Notes under the pieces: model-generated
The model's database searches: none
What the model saw: the letters and a program-made list of their open reading frames with translations, nothing else
What the model was told of the DNA's origin: nothing
Part shown: positions 1 to 7,444 of the stretch, piece after piece
Position numbering within the stretch: position 1 is the stretch's first letter
Layout: each line of letters begins with the position of its first letter
Assembly: GCA_944383785.1 (NCBI GenBank)
Contig: CALWQV010000019.1
Location: 1-41,720, forward strand
Direction: 5' to 3'
DNA: 41,720 bases
Source of the DNA: an uncultured Enterocloster sp.
GTDB lineage: Bacteria; Bacillota; Clostridia; Lachnospirales; Lachnospiraceae
Made by a program: the position numbers and the translations under genes

Positions 1-19
1 CTACAATAGATTTCATCAT
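1..19 (-). CDS. 5' end of a minus-strand gene leaving the window
   Basis: Only the first codons are visible (Met-Met-Lys-Ser-Ile-Val). The start is supported by AAGGAG on the minus strand at 25-30, five bases before the ATG at 17-19; the next in-frame ATG at 14-16 is equally possible. A TATAAT-like -10 lies at 75-80 on the same strand, and the TTATCCG repeats begin just upstream of it. Too little is visible to name a product. Confidence 0.55.
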
Positions 20-204
20 ACAGTCTCCTTTATATGTTTTTCTCGCAACTAACATCATAAAGAAAAACTGGATGATTATACAATAACCCCTTTATCCGCA
101 GTAAAACAACGGTCTTAAATGAGCCGGTCTAAAATACTATTTTTCGATTTTGAGTAACAATCACCTTATGATTAGTACCTCTATTATCATAGATTGAAAT
201 ATTT

Positions 205-268
205 TTATCCGCATCTTTTTTCAAAAAAATGCCGTACAGACAATACCTTTCAAAAAAGATGCGGATAA
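205..268. repeat. 17-bp perfect inverted repeat with 30-base spacer
   Basis: The left arm 205-221 and right arm 252-268 are exact reverse complements (core TTATCCGCATC plus a T run). An RNA from either strand would form a long hairpin. The T/A runs at the inner ends do not make an ordinary terminator. Terminal repeats of a tiny element (MITE-like) are another reading, but I see no target-site duplication. Confidence 0.55.
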
Positions 269-289
269 TAAAAAGCTTCGTATAAGATT

Positions 290-313
290 TTTTATCCGAA
301 TGTTCGGATAAAA
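290..313. repeat. 11-bp palindrome at the transposase junction
   Basis: Positions 290-300 and 303-313 are perfect complements around a TG centre (TTTATCCGAA / TTCGGATAAA). The transposase reading frame opens at 312, inside the right arm, so the palindrome marks the point where the transposase gene was cut. Confidence 0.55.
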
Positions 314-800
314 GATCGAGCGCTGGTTCCGTACCTTGAAGGACCAGTGGATGGCCGGACTTGACATGCGGGATTTCCATTCCCTGGATGAACTCAGGGG
401 AAGCCTTTTCCCATTTGTCCATCGATATAACCTTACCGTACATTCCTCCCTTCATGGGAAAAGCCCCCAGGACCGGTTCTTTTCTGAACCGGAGCAGATC
501 CGGCGGATACCGGTGGATGAGATCGACAAAACTTTCCTGCTGGAGATTGAGAGGCGCGTCTCCCCCGACTGCGTCATCACCATTGACCAGGTAGAATACG
601 AAATCGATTACCGGTTCGCCAGGCAGCGCATCCGGCTGCGTTATTCCCATGATATGGAACAGATCTTTGTCGTGGAGCCGGATGGGGCTCTGACACCCAT
701 ACGCCTGCTCAATAAACAAGAAAACGCCATCATCAAACCACGGAATATCATCACTGCGGATGCTGTCATGCAGGCAATCAATGACTGCGAACTCGGATGA
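312..800 (+). pseudogene. Transposase, C-terminal remnant (DDE integrase core with Mu-type C-terminal domain)
   Basis: The frame opens at 312 directly after a TAA and reads Lys-Ile-Glu-Arg-Trp-Phe-Arg-Thr-Leu-Lys, the end of an rve/DDE catalytic core, including the region of the last catalytic Glu. It continues with the HSSLHGKSPQDRF motif typical of the 3' end of such cores and a beta-rich Mu-transposase C-terminal-like domain (about residues 75-155). There is no start codon with a ribosome site; the only in-frame candidate is a TTG at 336. The first 250-350 residues expected of the family are missing, so this is a 5'-truncated relic and not functional. Its GC is higher than that of the operon beside it. 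It probably marks the left edge of the acquired island. Family level (IS481-, IS21- or Tn7-like) is not resolved. Confidence 0.75.
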
Positions 801-806
801 TCCCTG

Positions 807-835
807 GCCATCACGTAATTTGCGTGATGGCTTTT
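807..835 (+). terminator. Hairpin after the transposase remnant
   Basis: GCCATCACG (807-815) pairs with CGTGATGGC (823-831) around a 7-base loop and is followed by TTTT. The position just after the stop at 800 fits a weak intrinsic terminator of the former transposase gene. Confidence 0.5.
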
Positions 836-1080
836 GGCATCAGATAACCTGACAGAATGGCTGTAAATAATGCGGCTATCGTATGATCAGTTTTTTTTGA
901 AACAGGCATAAATAATCTGATAAATGGAGCCGCATTTAATTTGCCGGATGACAAATAGATTTTACCATAAGAAGACCTAATTCTTAATAGCTATTTACAG
1001 AAAAACTTTCACACACTCCTTTCTCAAATAATCGCAATAATTAGCGTCCACTCGGTAAAATGAAAAATTCATATTGACCT
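836..1080. other. Intergenic stretch without a recognisable gene
   Basis: No open frame here shows family character. The only structure I see is a 9-bp inverted repeat, AATGCGGCT (869-877) and AGCCGCATT (928-936), and a run of eight T. It may be the decayed end of the insertion element. Confidence 0.4.
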
Positions 1081-1090
1081 CCCCAAAAAT

Positions 1091-1125
1091 GGGGCTAAAT
1101 CCTGCGATCCAGCCCCGTTTTTTTT
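1091..1125. terminator. Bidirectional intrinsic terminator
   Basis: GGGGCT (1091-1096) pairs with AGCCCC (1111-1116) around a 14-base loop. On the plus strand eight T follow (1118-1125). On the minus strand ATTTTT follows. It is well placed to end the minus-strand operon whose last clear gene stops at 1330. Confidence 0.7.
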
Positions 1126-1292
1126 AGCTCCCACTCTCTGGTAGGGTACACCGCTTTTTGAGTATCTCTCCTCTTCACTATTATTATACGTGGCAAATGA
1201 GCCTCTGTCACTCTTTTAGGCAGCCAAATCGGAACAACATATACGCCATTCGGCCTTCGGTACGCATAATCTCTGGCACTGGCTAATACCAT
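1095..1292 (-). CDS. Doubtful 65-residue reading frame after the creatininase-like gene
   Basis: From the ATG at 1292 the frame encodes a basic peptide containing ARDYAYRRPNGVYVVPI and ending KKTGLDRRI. The frame is open further upstream, overlapping the end of the hydrolase gene, and its stop codon lies inside the terminator stem. I see no good ribosome site. The peptide looks more protein-like than a random frame, but I cannot assign a family. A decayed gene fragment or chance are both possible. Confidence 0.25.
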   Translation of the reverse strand: MVLASARDYAYRRPNGVYVVPIWLPKRVTEAHLPRIIIVKRRDTQKAVYPTREWELKKTGLDRRI

Positions 1293-1329
1293 TAAAGAGG
1301 CAGTCCCTTCTCTAGACCTAACATTTATT

Positions 1330-2445
1330 TTACAATTTCTCGAAAACTCCAATCCTTGGCAATTCGTAAACGGATTTCCATCCTTCACTCAAAGGTTCTT
1401 TTAAGAAGGGTTCTAATTCTTTACGGCTTCTCATCGTCGTCAATTCTGGGTCTGGTACTGTACCCGCTGGAAATGCCGTTAATATCTCATCATGAACCAA
1501 TGTAATATATTTTAAAAATGCAGCCGCAGGTCTTTTTGCCTTTTCTGCCGTTGCCAGCTTAGGATTTCCAACAACCCCCTCCGGCGTTCCCTTAATTTCG
1601 ATTGCTTGATGGCCCTCTCCCATTTCCCAAGTGCAAGGTCTATGATATGCATCTACCGAGCAATCAAAGTGTCCTCCCGGAAGAAGTGATTTTGGCCATG
1701 CCTCCTCTGCCTTTGTCATATCAATCATATCAGGGAACAGCAAACGTGCAAATGAAGTCTCGATTTCATCCGCATGAATGAACGTTGTCTCAAAGCTATC
1801 TTTTCTCTCAACCGGCATAAAAAACTCTCGAATAGACCTGTGCCAGTCGATAAATCGGAAAATGCCAGGAAGCTGATATCGTTTACAGAACTCCTGGATC
1901 GCGGCAGTAAGCATCCAGGAATGACCATGGTTATTGACTAAAATAATCTTTCGATATCCATCATTCCAAAGCCCTAACATCACATAAATCAATGTTTCCT
2001 GTACTACCTCATGCGGCATATTAACTGTTCCCGGCATTGCAATATGATGATAAGGATGCCCACCATACAGAAGAGGCGGGAAAGCTAAATTGCACTCATG
2101 TCCCTTCTTTGCCGTATAGCGCCGCAGCCCTTCCAGCATTTGTGTCACTTGAAAGGTATCGAGTCCACTATTAGCATGCTTTCCGTGATTTTCCGTACAG
2201 CCAATCGGCACAAATACAATATCATTTTTTCTTCTCTTCTCTACAGCGGCCGTTCGGTTAGTGGTCTGAATATATGTATTCGCCTGTCCCAACTCAGAGG
2301 GCGCTGGAATGCCATACTCCTGCAATATCTGATCGATTTCAGCATCAGAGGCTTCAAATACCTCCTGCTTTACCTTACCCACCATTGTATCTTCGAAAAA
2401 GATATCCGGCTCAGAGGTTCCAAGCCATTTACAAAGATTACTCAT
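1330..2445 (-). CDS. Creatininase-family metal hydrolase, IolN-like candidate
   Basis: 371 residues with a creatininase-fold core (PF02633) from about residue 72. Visible metal-ligand motifs are E85 and H87 in CTENHG, D96 in GLDTF, H173 in VNNHGHS and a HADEIETS segment. The family includes creatinine amidohydrolase, other amidohydrolases and 3-dehydro-scyllo-inosose hydrolase (IolN). The protein is about 100 residues longer than classical creatininase, with an extra N-terminal helix-rich segment. It is the last clear gene of the operon with Zn-ADH, methyltransferase and Gfo/Idh dehydrogenase; its AAAGGAG site overlaps the stop of the Gfo/Idh gene. A dehydrogenase pair next to this hydrolase is the IolG/IolM/IolN arrangement, so cleavage of a cyclic diketone made by the two dehydrogenases is the best inference. 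True creatininase activity is less likely, because no creatinase is present. Confidence 0.7.
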   Translation of the reverse strand: MSNLCKWLGTSEPDIFFEDTMVGKVKQEVFEASDAEIDQILQEYGIPAPSELGQANTYIQTTNRTAAVEKRRKNDIVFVPIGCTENHGKHANSGLDTFQVTQMLEGLRRYTAKKGHECNLAFPPLLYGGHPYHHIAMPGTVNMPHEVVQETLIYVMLGLWNDGYRKIILVNNHGHSWMLTAAIQEFCKRYQLPGIFRFIDWHRSIREFFMPVERKDSFETTFIHADEIETSFARLLFPDMIDMTKAEEAWPKSLLPGGHFDCSVDAYHRPCTWEMGEGHQAIEIKGTPEGVVGNPKLATAEKAKRPAAAFLKYITLVHDEILTAFPAGTVPDPELTTMRSRKELEPFLKEPLSEGWKSVYELPRIGVFEKL

Positions 2446-2459
2446 CTATTCCCACTCCT

Positions 2460-3491
2460 TTAATCACAAACTACGGACTCCCAATGTCCCGAATTATTAG
2501 ATTTTTCCATTGCATCGAGCATGCGAATTACTGCCAGCCCATCCTTTCCAGTTACAAGAGGCGGACGTTTTTCCAGTATACAGCGGATGAACTGTTCATC
2601 TATATCGGTTAAAACAGTCTCGCTCTGATCCGGATTATATGCAAAGTCAAAATATTCTACTGTTCCATCCTTTCGTTCCAACACGACCGGGTGATCCTCA
2701 CGGTAAGTAGTAATTACTCCCTCAGTCCCATAGAAAATGCTCATACGGTCATTACCGCTCATACTCGTCCAGCTAGTCACAATAATTCCCACAACTCCAT
2801 TTTCCATTTCTGTAATTGTAAAAGAATTATCGTCCACTTCAATCGGGGTTCCATCTGGCTTTCTTTTATCTAATGTTGGATTATAAGAGAGAACCCGTTT
2901 ATAATCTGTCCCTAATATATAACGCATTAAATCAATTCTATGAGAACCTACATCCGACATTACGCCTCTCCCGGACATTTCTCTGCTAAAGTATCCATTA
3001 TTGACACCAAAGACAGAACTATATTCCGGGCCTTTGATCCCAAGAAATGTTCGAAACGTTAGCACCTTTCCAATTGCCCCAGAACGGATCAACTCTCTTG
3101 CCTTTATATGAGGCTCATATCGTCTTTGATTATGAGAAATCATTAGGGTCTTTCCACTTTTTTGAGCAGCACAGTTCATTGCAACCGCATCTTCCGCACT
3201 TACAGCCATGGGTTTTTCGCACAAGACATGTTTTCCTGCCTCCAGTGCTTTTATCGTCATATCACAGTGAGATCTTGCAGCCGTGCATACAATAACCGCA
3301 TCAATTTCAGAATGTCGCAAAAGCTCTCCATAATCTTCATAAGCTTTTCCGCCATAGCGGCTGGCATATTCTTTCGCCCGTTCGTAATACAGATCATAAT
3401 ACGCTGTGATTTCGGCACAGTCCAGCTTTTGTATTGCCGGTATATGGCGCAAAGCTGCAATTCCCCCACATCCGATAACTGCAATCTGCAT
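2460..3491 (-). CDS. Gfo/Idh/MocA family oxidoreductase
   Basis: 343-residue NAD(P)-dependent sugar or polyol dehydrogenase. The N-terminal Rossmann fold has GCGGIA at 7-12, the family Lys is in CEKPMA (91-96), and the catalytic segment SDVGSHRIDLM has D180, H184 and D187. The C-terminal alpha/beta domain is complete. The family oxidises inositols, scyllo-inosose, glucose-type sugars and their derivatives; the exact substrate cannot be read from sequence. It sits between the methyltransferase gene and the creatininase-like gene, with 14 bases to the next gene. The ATG follows GGAGG at a slightly long spacing. In the pathway inferred here it would do one of two ring oxidations before hydrolytic opening (IolG-like role). 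Confidence 0.85.
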   Translation of the reverse strand: MQIAVIGCGGIAALRHIPAIQKLDCAEITAYYDLYYERAKEYASRYGGKAYEDYGELLRHSEIDAVIVCTAARSHCDMTIKALEAGKHVLCEKPMAVSAEDAVAMNCAAQKSGKTLMISHNQRRYEPHIKARELIRSGAIGKVLTFRTFLGIKGPEYSSVFGVNNGYFSREMSGRGVMSDVGSHRIDLMRYILGTDYKRVLSYNPTLDKRKPDGTPIEVDDNSFTITEMENGVVGIIVTSWTSMSGNDRMSIFYGTEGVITTYREDHPVVLERKDGTVEYFDFAYNPDQSETVLTDIDEQFIRCILEKRPPLVTGKDGLAVIRMLDAMEKSNNSGHWESVVCD

Positions 3492-3540
3492 CGCTCATTC
3501 GCCTCCTGACTACATTCCAAATATACTTAACACGTAAAAA

Positions 3541-4590
3541 TTACTTCGCCAGCCCTTCTTCCATTACAACTTCCTGCATCAGTGTAAACACATAACGATC
3601 TACGTCCATAGGTAGCGCACATCCGGGAGCAAATATAAAGTTGTAGTCTCCGCACTCTTCCATTGCCGTATATAATCTTCTCTTGAGCGTTTCTTTAATC
3701 GCCTCTCTATCATTGTCTTTATTGTGAAAATCATTATGCTGATCAATTCCGCCGATGATAACCCGGTCTGTCATACTTCTGACCTGTCGAATTGAAGTCA
3801 AGCGGCTCATATCCTGGCATGCCGTACAATTTTCCCAGTTATACGCCTGAACCGGATAGTCCATAAATTCTTCCATAACCAGGTTTTCACAGTAATGTAC
3901 ATGCATCATATTAAACCAGGTTCGATCTTTTATGTGATTTAGCAGGGCCAGGTCATAAGGACGGCAGAATTCATCTCGCAGCTCTTTACTCAACAAATCG
4001 GCTGTGCCAAATTGAGTAGAAAGGAAAATCCCATCAATTCCCGCATCCATCATTTCATCCAAAAGGAGCAAATTAGTCTGAAGCAGTGCATCCAGCGCTT
4101 TATGTACCTCGCCTTTGTGATCAGCCAACATCTGAAGAACCGGCCCCGGATTACAAGAATTTAACATCTCTTGAAACCATGTAAGTGGGGTAAAAATAGT
4201 TGCAAGGACCGGGATCTCCCCCTGATAATACTGAATTACGTTTTTTGCCAATTGTATTTCTCTTTGAAATACTGGGTTTTCTTTTGGATTCAATACCGGC
4301 AGAAGAGCCGCATCCTCTGCTGATTGAATCGGATATTTAATAATTTCCCCACTCCATTCTTTGGGGTCATTTCTCCAACGAATCTTAGCTCCATATGCTT
4401 CGGCAAAGTAATGTCCGTTCGACATCAATTTAATAAAATCCCACCCCATATTATCCGTAAAGTCAATCGTCGCCTTAGTAAAATCTTTTACATTGCGATC
4501 AACCATCGGCATATGGACCCATCCTGAAATTCCAACTCGATCAACGGGCTTACGATCCACCATTGCCCTAATGCGCTCTGTATGTGTCAT
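3541..4590 (-). CDS. UroD-family methyltransferase (MtaA/MtbA-like), not heme biosynthesis
   Basis: 349 residues from the ATG at 4590, which follows a perfect AGGAGG; the longer frame to 4608 has no ribosome site. The fold is uroporphyrinogen decarboxylase-like (PF01208), but the zinc site of corrinoid-dependent methyltransferases is visible: H232-Tyr-C234 in MMHVHYCEN and C324 in APGCALP. Such proteins move methyl groups between a substrate or methyl-corrinoid and a thiol such as coenzyme M or homocysteine/tetrahydrofolate systems. No corrinoid-binding protein (GxxVxxxxxxxxH type) or MttB-like partner lies in the window, so the corrinoid partner must be elsewhere or the protein has another role. 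Many such clostridial proteins in sugar or polyol operons remain uncharacterised. It lies between Zn-ADH and Gfo/Idh genes in one operon. Confidence 0.75.
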   Translation of the reverse strand: MTHTERIRAMVDRKPVDRVGISGWVHMPMVDRNVKDFTKATIDFTDNMGWDFIKLMSNGHYFAEAYGAKIRWRNDPKEWSGEIIKYPIQSAEDAALLPVLNPKENPVFQREIQLAKNVIQYYQGEIPVLATIFTPLTWFQEMLNSCNPGPVLQMLADHKGEVHKALDALLQTNLLLLDEMMDAGIDGIFLSTQFGTADLLSKELRDEFCRPYDLALLNHIKDRTWFNMMHVHYCENLVMEEFMDYPVQAYNWENCTACQDMSRLTSIRQVRSMTDRVIIGGIDQHNDFHNKDNDREAIKETLKRRLYTAMEECGDYNFIFAPGCALPMDVDRYVFTLMQEVVMEEGLAK

Positions 4591-4625
4591 ACCTTTCCTC
4601 CTTAACAAAATATGCTCTCTTTTTT

Positions 4626-5687
4626 CTAGTCAGGAAATGTCAGCATAACCTTGATTGCATGCTGTTTATCATGACAAGCTACATCCATTGCCTGCTCCAA
4701 ATCCTTAAAATCAAAGTAGTGTGTTGTCAACTTTTTAAAATCAAATTTCTTGCGTACCTGACTCATAAAACGAATTGTGCGCGGCATAAAATGATCGGTT
4801 CCGCCAGAACCTTTAATACGAATCGTTTTCCAGTTAATCCACCCCATTTCCACTGGAATTTCTCTTCCCAGCGTATGGCCAGTCAGGCTAAGACGGCAAT
4901 TGTGCCCTGCAATCTGCACACTCTCAGAAACAGCTGAATTGCTTCCAGAGCATTCACAAATCACCGAGGGCCCTCCGCCCGCCGGAGCCAGTTCCTTCAC
5001 TTTTTTGCGGAACTCAGGATCCGTTGGGTCTAATACATAATCTGCTCCAAACTGAAGCGCAATCTCTCTTCTATTCTCCAAAGGATCTACCATAATTGTT
5101 ACCGCATTTGCCATCTTGCACGTCATCAATGCTGCTAAACCTACCGGACCACAGCCAAAAATCAATGCGGTATCTGAGGCATCAATATAACCGCCATTTC
5201 CCCAAACGCTAAAATATCCAATCGAAAATGGTTCTACCCAAGCTCCATCAACCCAATCCCAATCATCTGGAATCTTGTGAAGATTTCCTTCTGTGCAAAT
5301 TAAATACTCACCATATCCCCCAGGTGTATCAGGACCAAATCCGATTTCTTTAAAATTCAAGCAGGCAGATGGCATCAGGCCTGATTTACAATTTTCGCAA
5401 ACGCCACACGCTACCACGCAGTCGCTAGTCACATGATCTCCTACCTTTAGAGTTTGAATATCCTCTCCAACCTCGATTACTTCCCCCGCCCATTCATGTC
5501 CCGGAACAAACGGCTGTATATCATATCGTCCTTCTTTAGACTTTCCTTCAAAAATCTCTACATCTGAACCACAAATTCCACAAGCATGAACTTTCACCAA
5601 CACCTCGTTAGGCTTAATTGGCCGCAGCTCCACTTCTGTCATTCGCAGATCGAAGGGACCATGCAAAAAAGCTTGCTTACACTTCAT
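4626..5687 (-). CDS. Zinc-dependent alcohol dehydrogenase (MDR family), IolM-like candidate
   Basis: 353 residues, first gene of the minus-strand operon, with AGGAGG eight or nine bases before the ATG. Catalytic zinc ligands are C36 (CGICGSD), H64-E65 (PGHEW) and E152 (VEPFSIG); the structural zinc has C94, C97, C100 and C108. The NAD site is GCGPVGLAAL (178-187). The sequence groups with sorbitol/threonine-type dehydrogenases acting on secondary hydroxyls. In Thermotoga maritima a Zn-ADH (IolM) oxidises scyllo-inosose before hydrolysis by a creatininase-family enzyme (IolN). The same enzyme types in one operon here make an equivalent role plausible. Substrate remains unknown. Transcription probably starts near 5760, inside a palindromic operator. 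Confidence 0.8.
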   Translation of the reverse strand: MKCKQAFLHGPFDLRMTEVELRPIKPNEVLVKVHACGICGSDVEIFEGKSKEGRYDIQPFVPGHEWAGEVIEVGEDIQTLKVGDHVTSDCVVACGVCENCKSGLMPSACLNFKEIGFGPDTPGGYGEYLICTEGNLHKIPDDWDWVDGAWVEPFSIGYFSVWGNGGYIDASDTALIFGCGPVGLAALMTCKMANAVTIMVDPLENRREIALQFGADYVLDPTDPEFRKKVKELAPAGGGPSVICECSGSNSAVSESVQIAGHNCRLSLTGHTLGREIPVEMGWINWKTIRIKGSGGTDHFMPRTIRFMSQVRKKFDFKKLTTHYFDFKDLEQAMDVACHDKQHAIKVMLTFPD

Positions 5688-5749
5688 AACCTTTCCTCCT
5701 TACACAAAAAATTAAAATTGTTTATTTTATCTCTTCCTTTTCCGTTTCC

Positions 5750-5795
5750 GTATACGGTATACTTTATATTTAGCATTTTTTATATATAATGTCAA
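5750..5795 (-). promoter_or_regulatory. Promoter with GTATACGGTATAC operator for the Zn-ADH operon
   Basis: On the minus strand, TTGACA (5790-5795) and TAAATA (5767-5772) are separated by exactly 17 bases. The operator-like palindrome GTATAC-G-GTATAC (5750-5762) begins five bases after the -10, covering the expected start of transcription. A bound regulator would block initiation. Near-copies of this motif occur at other promoters of the island. Confidence 0.75.
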
Positions 5796-5896
5796 CAGTT
5801 TTTGATATTATTAATTATTTTGACCACTATATATTAATTTCTCTTGTGTAATAACCAATATTTTAAACATTTGCGTCTTTAACTATTTGATTTTTA

Positions 5897-5938
5897 TTGA
5901 CTTTTTGTTTTTCTCAGCGTATACTAATCTTCGTATAC
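5897..5938 (+). promoter_or_regulatory. Promoter of the first GntR gene with two CGTATAC sites
   Basis: TTGACT (5897-5902) and TATACT (5920-5925) have a 17-base spacer. CGTATAC occurs at 5918-5924, inside the -10, and again at 5932-5938, over the start region, 14 bases apart. Autoregulation by the encoded FCD protein is the natural reading. The half-site matches those of the neighbouring operators, though the spacing differs. Confidence 0.7.
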
Positions 5939-5986
5939 ATAATACATTGGTTTCAGTATAGCAAAAGATAAAGAGTGAGGCTTTAT

Positions 5987-6637
5987 ATGACAAAATTATC
6001 TTATACTGCTCTTAACGAACAGGCTTATCAAATATTAAAAGAAAGTATTTTGCACAAAGATCTCCCTCCTGGCACACGATTGGTTGATTCACAGCTAGCA
6101 GAACAATATGGTATTAGCCGTACTCCTATGCGGGATGCAATTCGCAAATTAGTAGAAGAAGGCCTTGTAGTTAAAAATTCTCAAAAAGGCTATTCTGTCT
6201 ATAGTCCCACTATAGATGACATAAAAGAAATTTTTGAGCTTCGTGAGATCCTTGATATTGCTGCTGCTACCAAACTGATCAAGGAGATCTTGCCATCCCA
6301 TCCAGAATTAATCGCAGAATTAAAAGCAGGATATAAGCAGATCTGCACGGAATCCAGCGATTTTGTCAAGGACGATGAACAACTTCACGAAACACTGATT
6401 CGATTATGCGGAAACTCTCGTATCATGTCTCTTTATTCTGACTTAGATACGCAGACAAGAACTTTTCGTCGTTCTACAGCCACAAATTCTGCCCGTGTTA
6501 AAATGGCTAATAAAATGCATTGCTTGATCTACGAGGGAGTGATTGAATTAGATCTGGCCAAGGCAGTAAGCGCTATTAAGCTACATATTTCCTATTCTAA
6601 GGCCGATGCCATTGACGATTTTTCCAAAGCTGAATAG
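5987..6637 (+). CDS. GntR-family regulator, FadR/FCD subfamily (copy 1)
   Basis: 216 residues from the ATG at 5987, which follows GAGTGAGG; an in-frame GTG at 5975 lacks a ribosome site. The N-terminal winged helix is classical (PPGTRLVDSQLAEQYG, then ISRTPMRDAIRKL at about 44-56). The C-terminal FCD domain is all-helical and contains the usual acidic and His positions for metal and ligand (ELREILDIAAA; LHETLIRLCG). FCD regulators usually bind a hexuronate, sugar acid or organic acid and release DNA. This copy is divergent from the Zn-ADH operon and is followed by the epimerase-like gene. It is closely related to the second FCD protein at 16291, including near identity over the recognition helix, so both may bind the same GTATAC-type operators. 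Confidence 0.9.
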   Translation: MTKLSYTALNEQAYQILKESILHKDLPPGTRLVDSQLAEQYGISRTPMRDAIRKLVEEGLVVKNSQKGYSVYSPTIDDIKEIFELREILDIAAATKLIKEILPSHPELIAELKAGYKQICTESSDFVKDDEQLHETLIRLCGNSRIMSLYSDLDTQTRTFRRSTATNSARVKMANKMHCLIYEGVIELDLAKAVSAIKLHISYSKADAIDDFSKAE

Positions 6638-6651
6638 GGTGTATCACACTG

Positions 6652-6692
6652 TATATCGCGATATATCCTCCTTTTCTCTTCCGTATCGGTAT
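6652..6692 (+). promoter_or_regulatory. Palindrome and degenerate operator before the epimerase-like gene
   Basis: TATATCGCGATATA (6652-6665) is a perfect 14-bp palindrome. CCGTATCGGTAT (6681-6692) resembles the GTATACGGTATAC operator with bases missing in the first half. Both lie in the 80-base gap between the regulator and epimerase genes. The palindrome could be a binding site or a small hairpin. Function is inferred only from position. Confidence 0.4.
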
Positions 6693-6717
6693 TAATAAAA
6701 ATATCAGGAGGATTATT

Positions 6718-7389
6718 ATGACGATCAATGCAGCTTCTTTAGCAAATATACCCATTACCGATTTTCCCAATCAGTTGGAACAGCTCTATAAAGGCGGTTG
6801 TCGCTGGTTCCACGTAGACTTAATGGATGGACATTATGTTCCAAACCTTATGTTTCCTATTTCCGCCGTAAAGCAAATTAAAGAGCGTTATCCCGATTGT
6901 GTGATGGAGGTCCATCTGATGGTGTCGAATCCTCAGGATTATATTCGATCAATGGCTTCCTCCGGCTGCGATATGTTAAGCTTTCACATTGACTCAACCA
7001 GTTTCGTTCGGCGTACTTTATCCGAAATCAAGGAAAATGGTATGAAGGCCGGTATTGCCCTCAATCCCTCTCAACGCATTGATATTATTGAGCCATTTGC
7101 CAATATGCTGGATCATATTGTGTTTATGTCCGTTGAACCCGGCTTTGCTGGTCAAAGTTTTCTTCCCGGCAGTATTGAACGGCTACGCCAGCTGTCAGAT
7201 TTTCGCGCACAGAATAATCTGTCTTTTCAAATCATTGTTGATGGCGGCGCTCATTATGGTATTTTAAAAGACTTAATTGTCAATGGTTGCGACGCTGTTG
7301 TGACAAATATCTATACCATCTTCAATCAGCCAGATGGAATTATCTCCGCTTGCAAGCGCTTTGAAGAAACAGTACGGAGCATAACTTAA
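6718..7389 (+). CDS. Ribulose-phosphate 3-epimerase family protein
   Basis: 223-residue TIM-barrel protein of the RPE family (PF00834) with a CAGGAGG ribosome site. Metal and catalytic residues are intact: H32 and D34 in FHVDLMDGHYVPN, H66 in EVHLMVSNP and D175 in IVDGG. The phosphate-binding loop EPGFAGQSF is present. The usual N-terminal SILSADF segment is replaced by a divergent NAASLANIPITDF, which suggests a specialised epimerase (for example for allulose-6-phosphate or another ketose phosphate) instead of the pentose-phosphate housekeeping enzyme. It is likely co-transcribed with the upstream FCD regulator and would act late in the pathway served by the island. Confidence 0.85.
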   Translation: MTINAASLANIPITDFPNQLEQLYKGGCRWFHVDLMDGHYVPNLMFPISAVKQIKERYPDCVMEVHLMVSNPQDYIRSMASSGCDMLSFHIDSTSFVRRTLSEIKENGMKAGIALNPSQRIDIIEPFANMLDHIVFMSVEPGFAGQSFLPGSIERLRQLSDFRAQNNLSFQIIVDGGAHYGILKDLIVNGCDAVVTNIYTIFNQPDGIISACKRFEETVRSIT

Positions 7390-7394
7390 TTTTT

Positions 7395-7438
7395 AATGCC
7401 AAGGCTTTGGAAATTTTGTTTTTCTAAGCCTTGGCATT
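7395..7438. terminator. Hairpin between convergent genes, probable bidirectional terminator
   Basis: A perfect 13-bp stem (7395-7407 with 7426-7438, core AATGCCAAGGCTT) lies in the 55-base gap between the epimerase-like stop and the permease stop. The U-tract is poor on both strands, so efficiency is uncertain, but the position between convergent genes fits. Confidence 0.6.
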
Positions 7439-7444
7439 ACTTCT

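Larger units (their letters stand above)
91..313. repeat. Cluster of TTATCCG repeats, direct and inverted
   Basis: The heptamer TTATCCG or its complement occurs five times: 92-98, 205-211, 262-268, 292-298 and 305-311. Four copies form two inverted repeats, annotated separately. The cluster lies between the start of the leftmost minus-strand gene and the transposase remnant. It could be regulator sites for the leftmost gene or repeat debris of an insertion element. I cannot tell which. Confidence 0.5.

Noticed and set aside
129-719. 196-codon minus-strand frame opposite the transposase remnant
   Set aside because: It runs through the inverted repeats and opposite a recognisable transposase frame; its sequence resembles no family.
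3541-4590. Heme biosynthetic uroporphyrinogen decarboxylase
   Set aside because: The HxC and later Cys zinc site and the operon context point to the MtaA/MtbA-like methyltransferase branch; no other heme gene is near.
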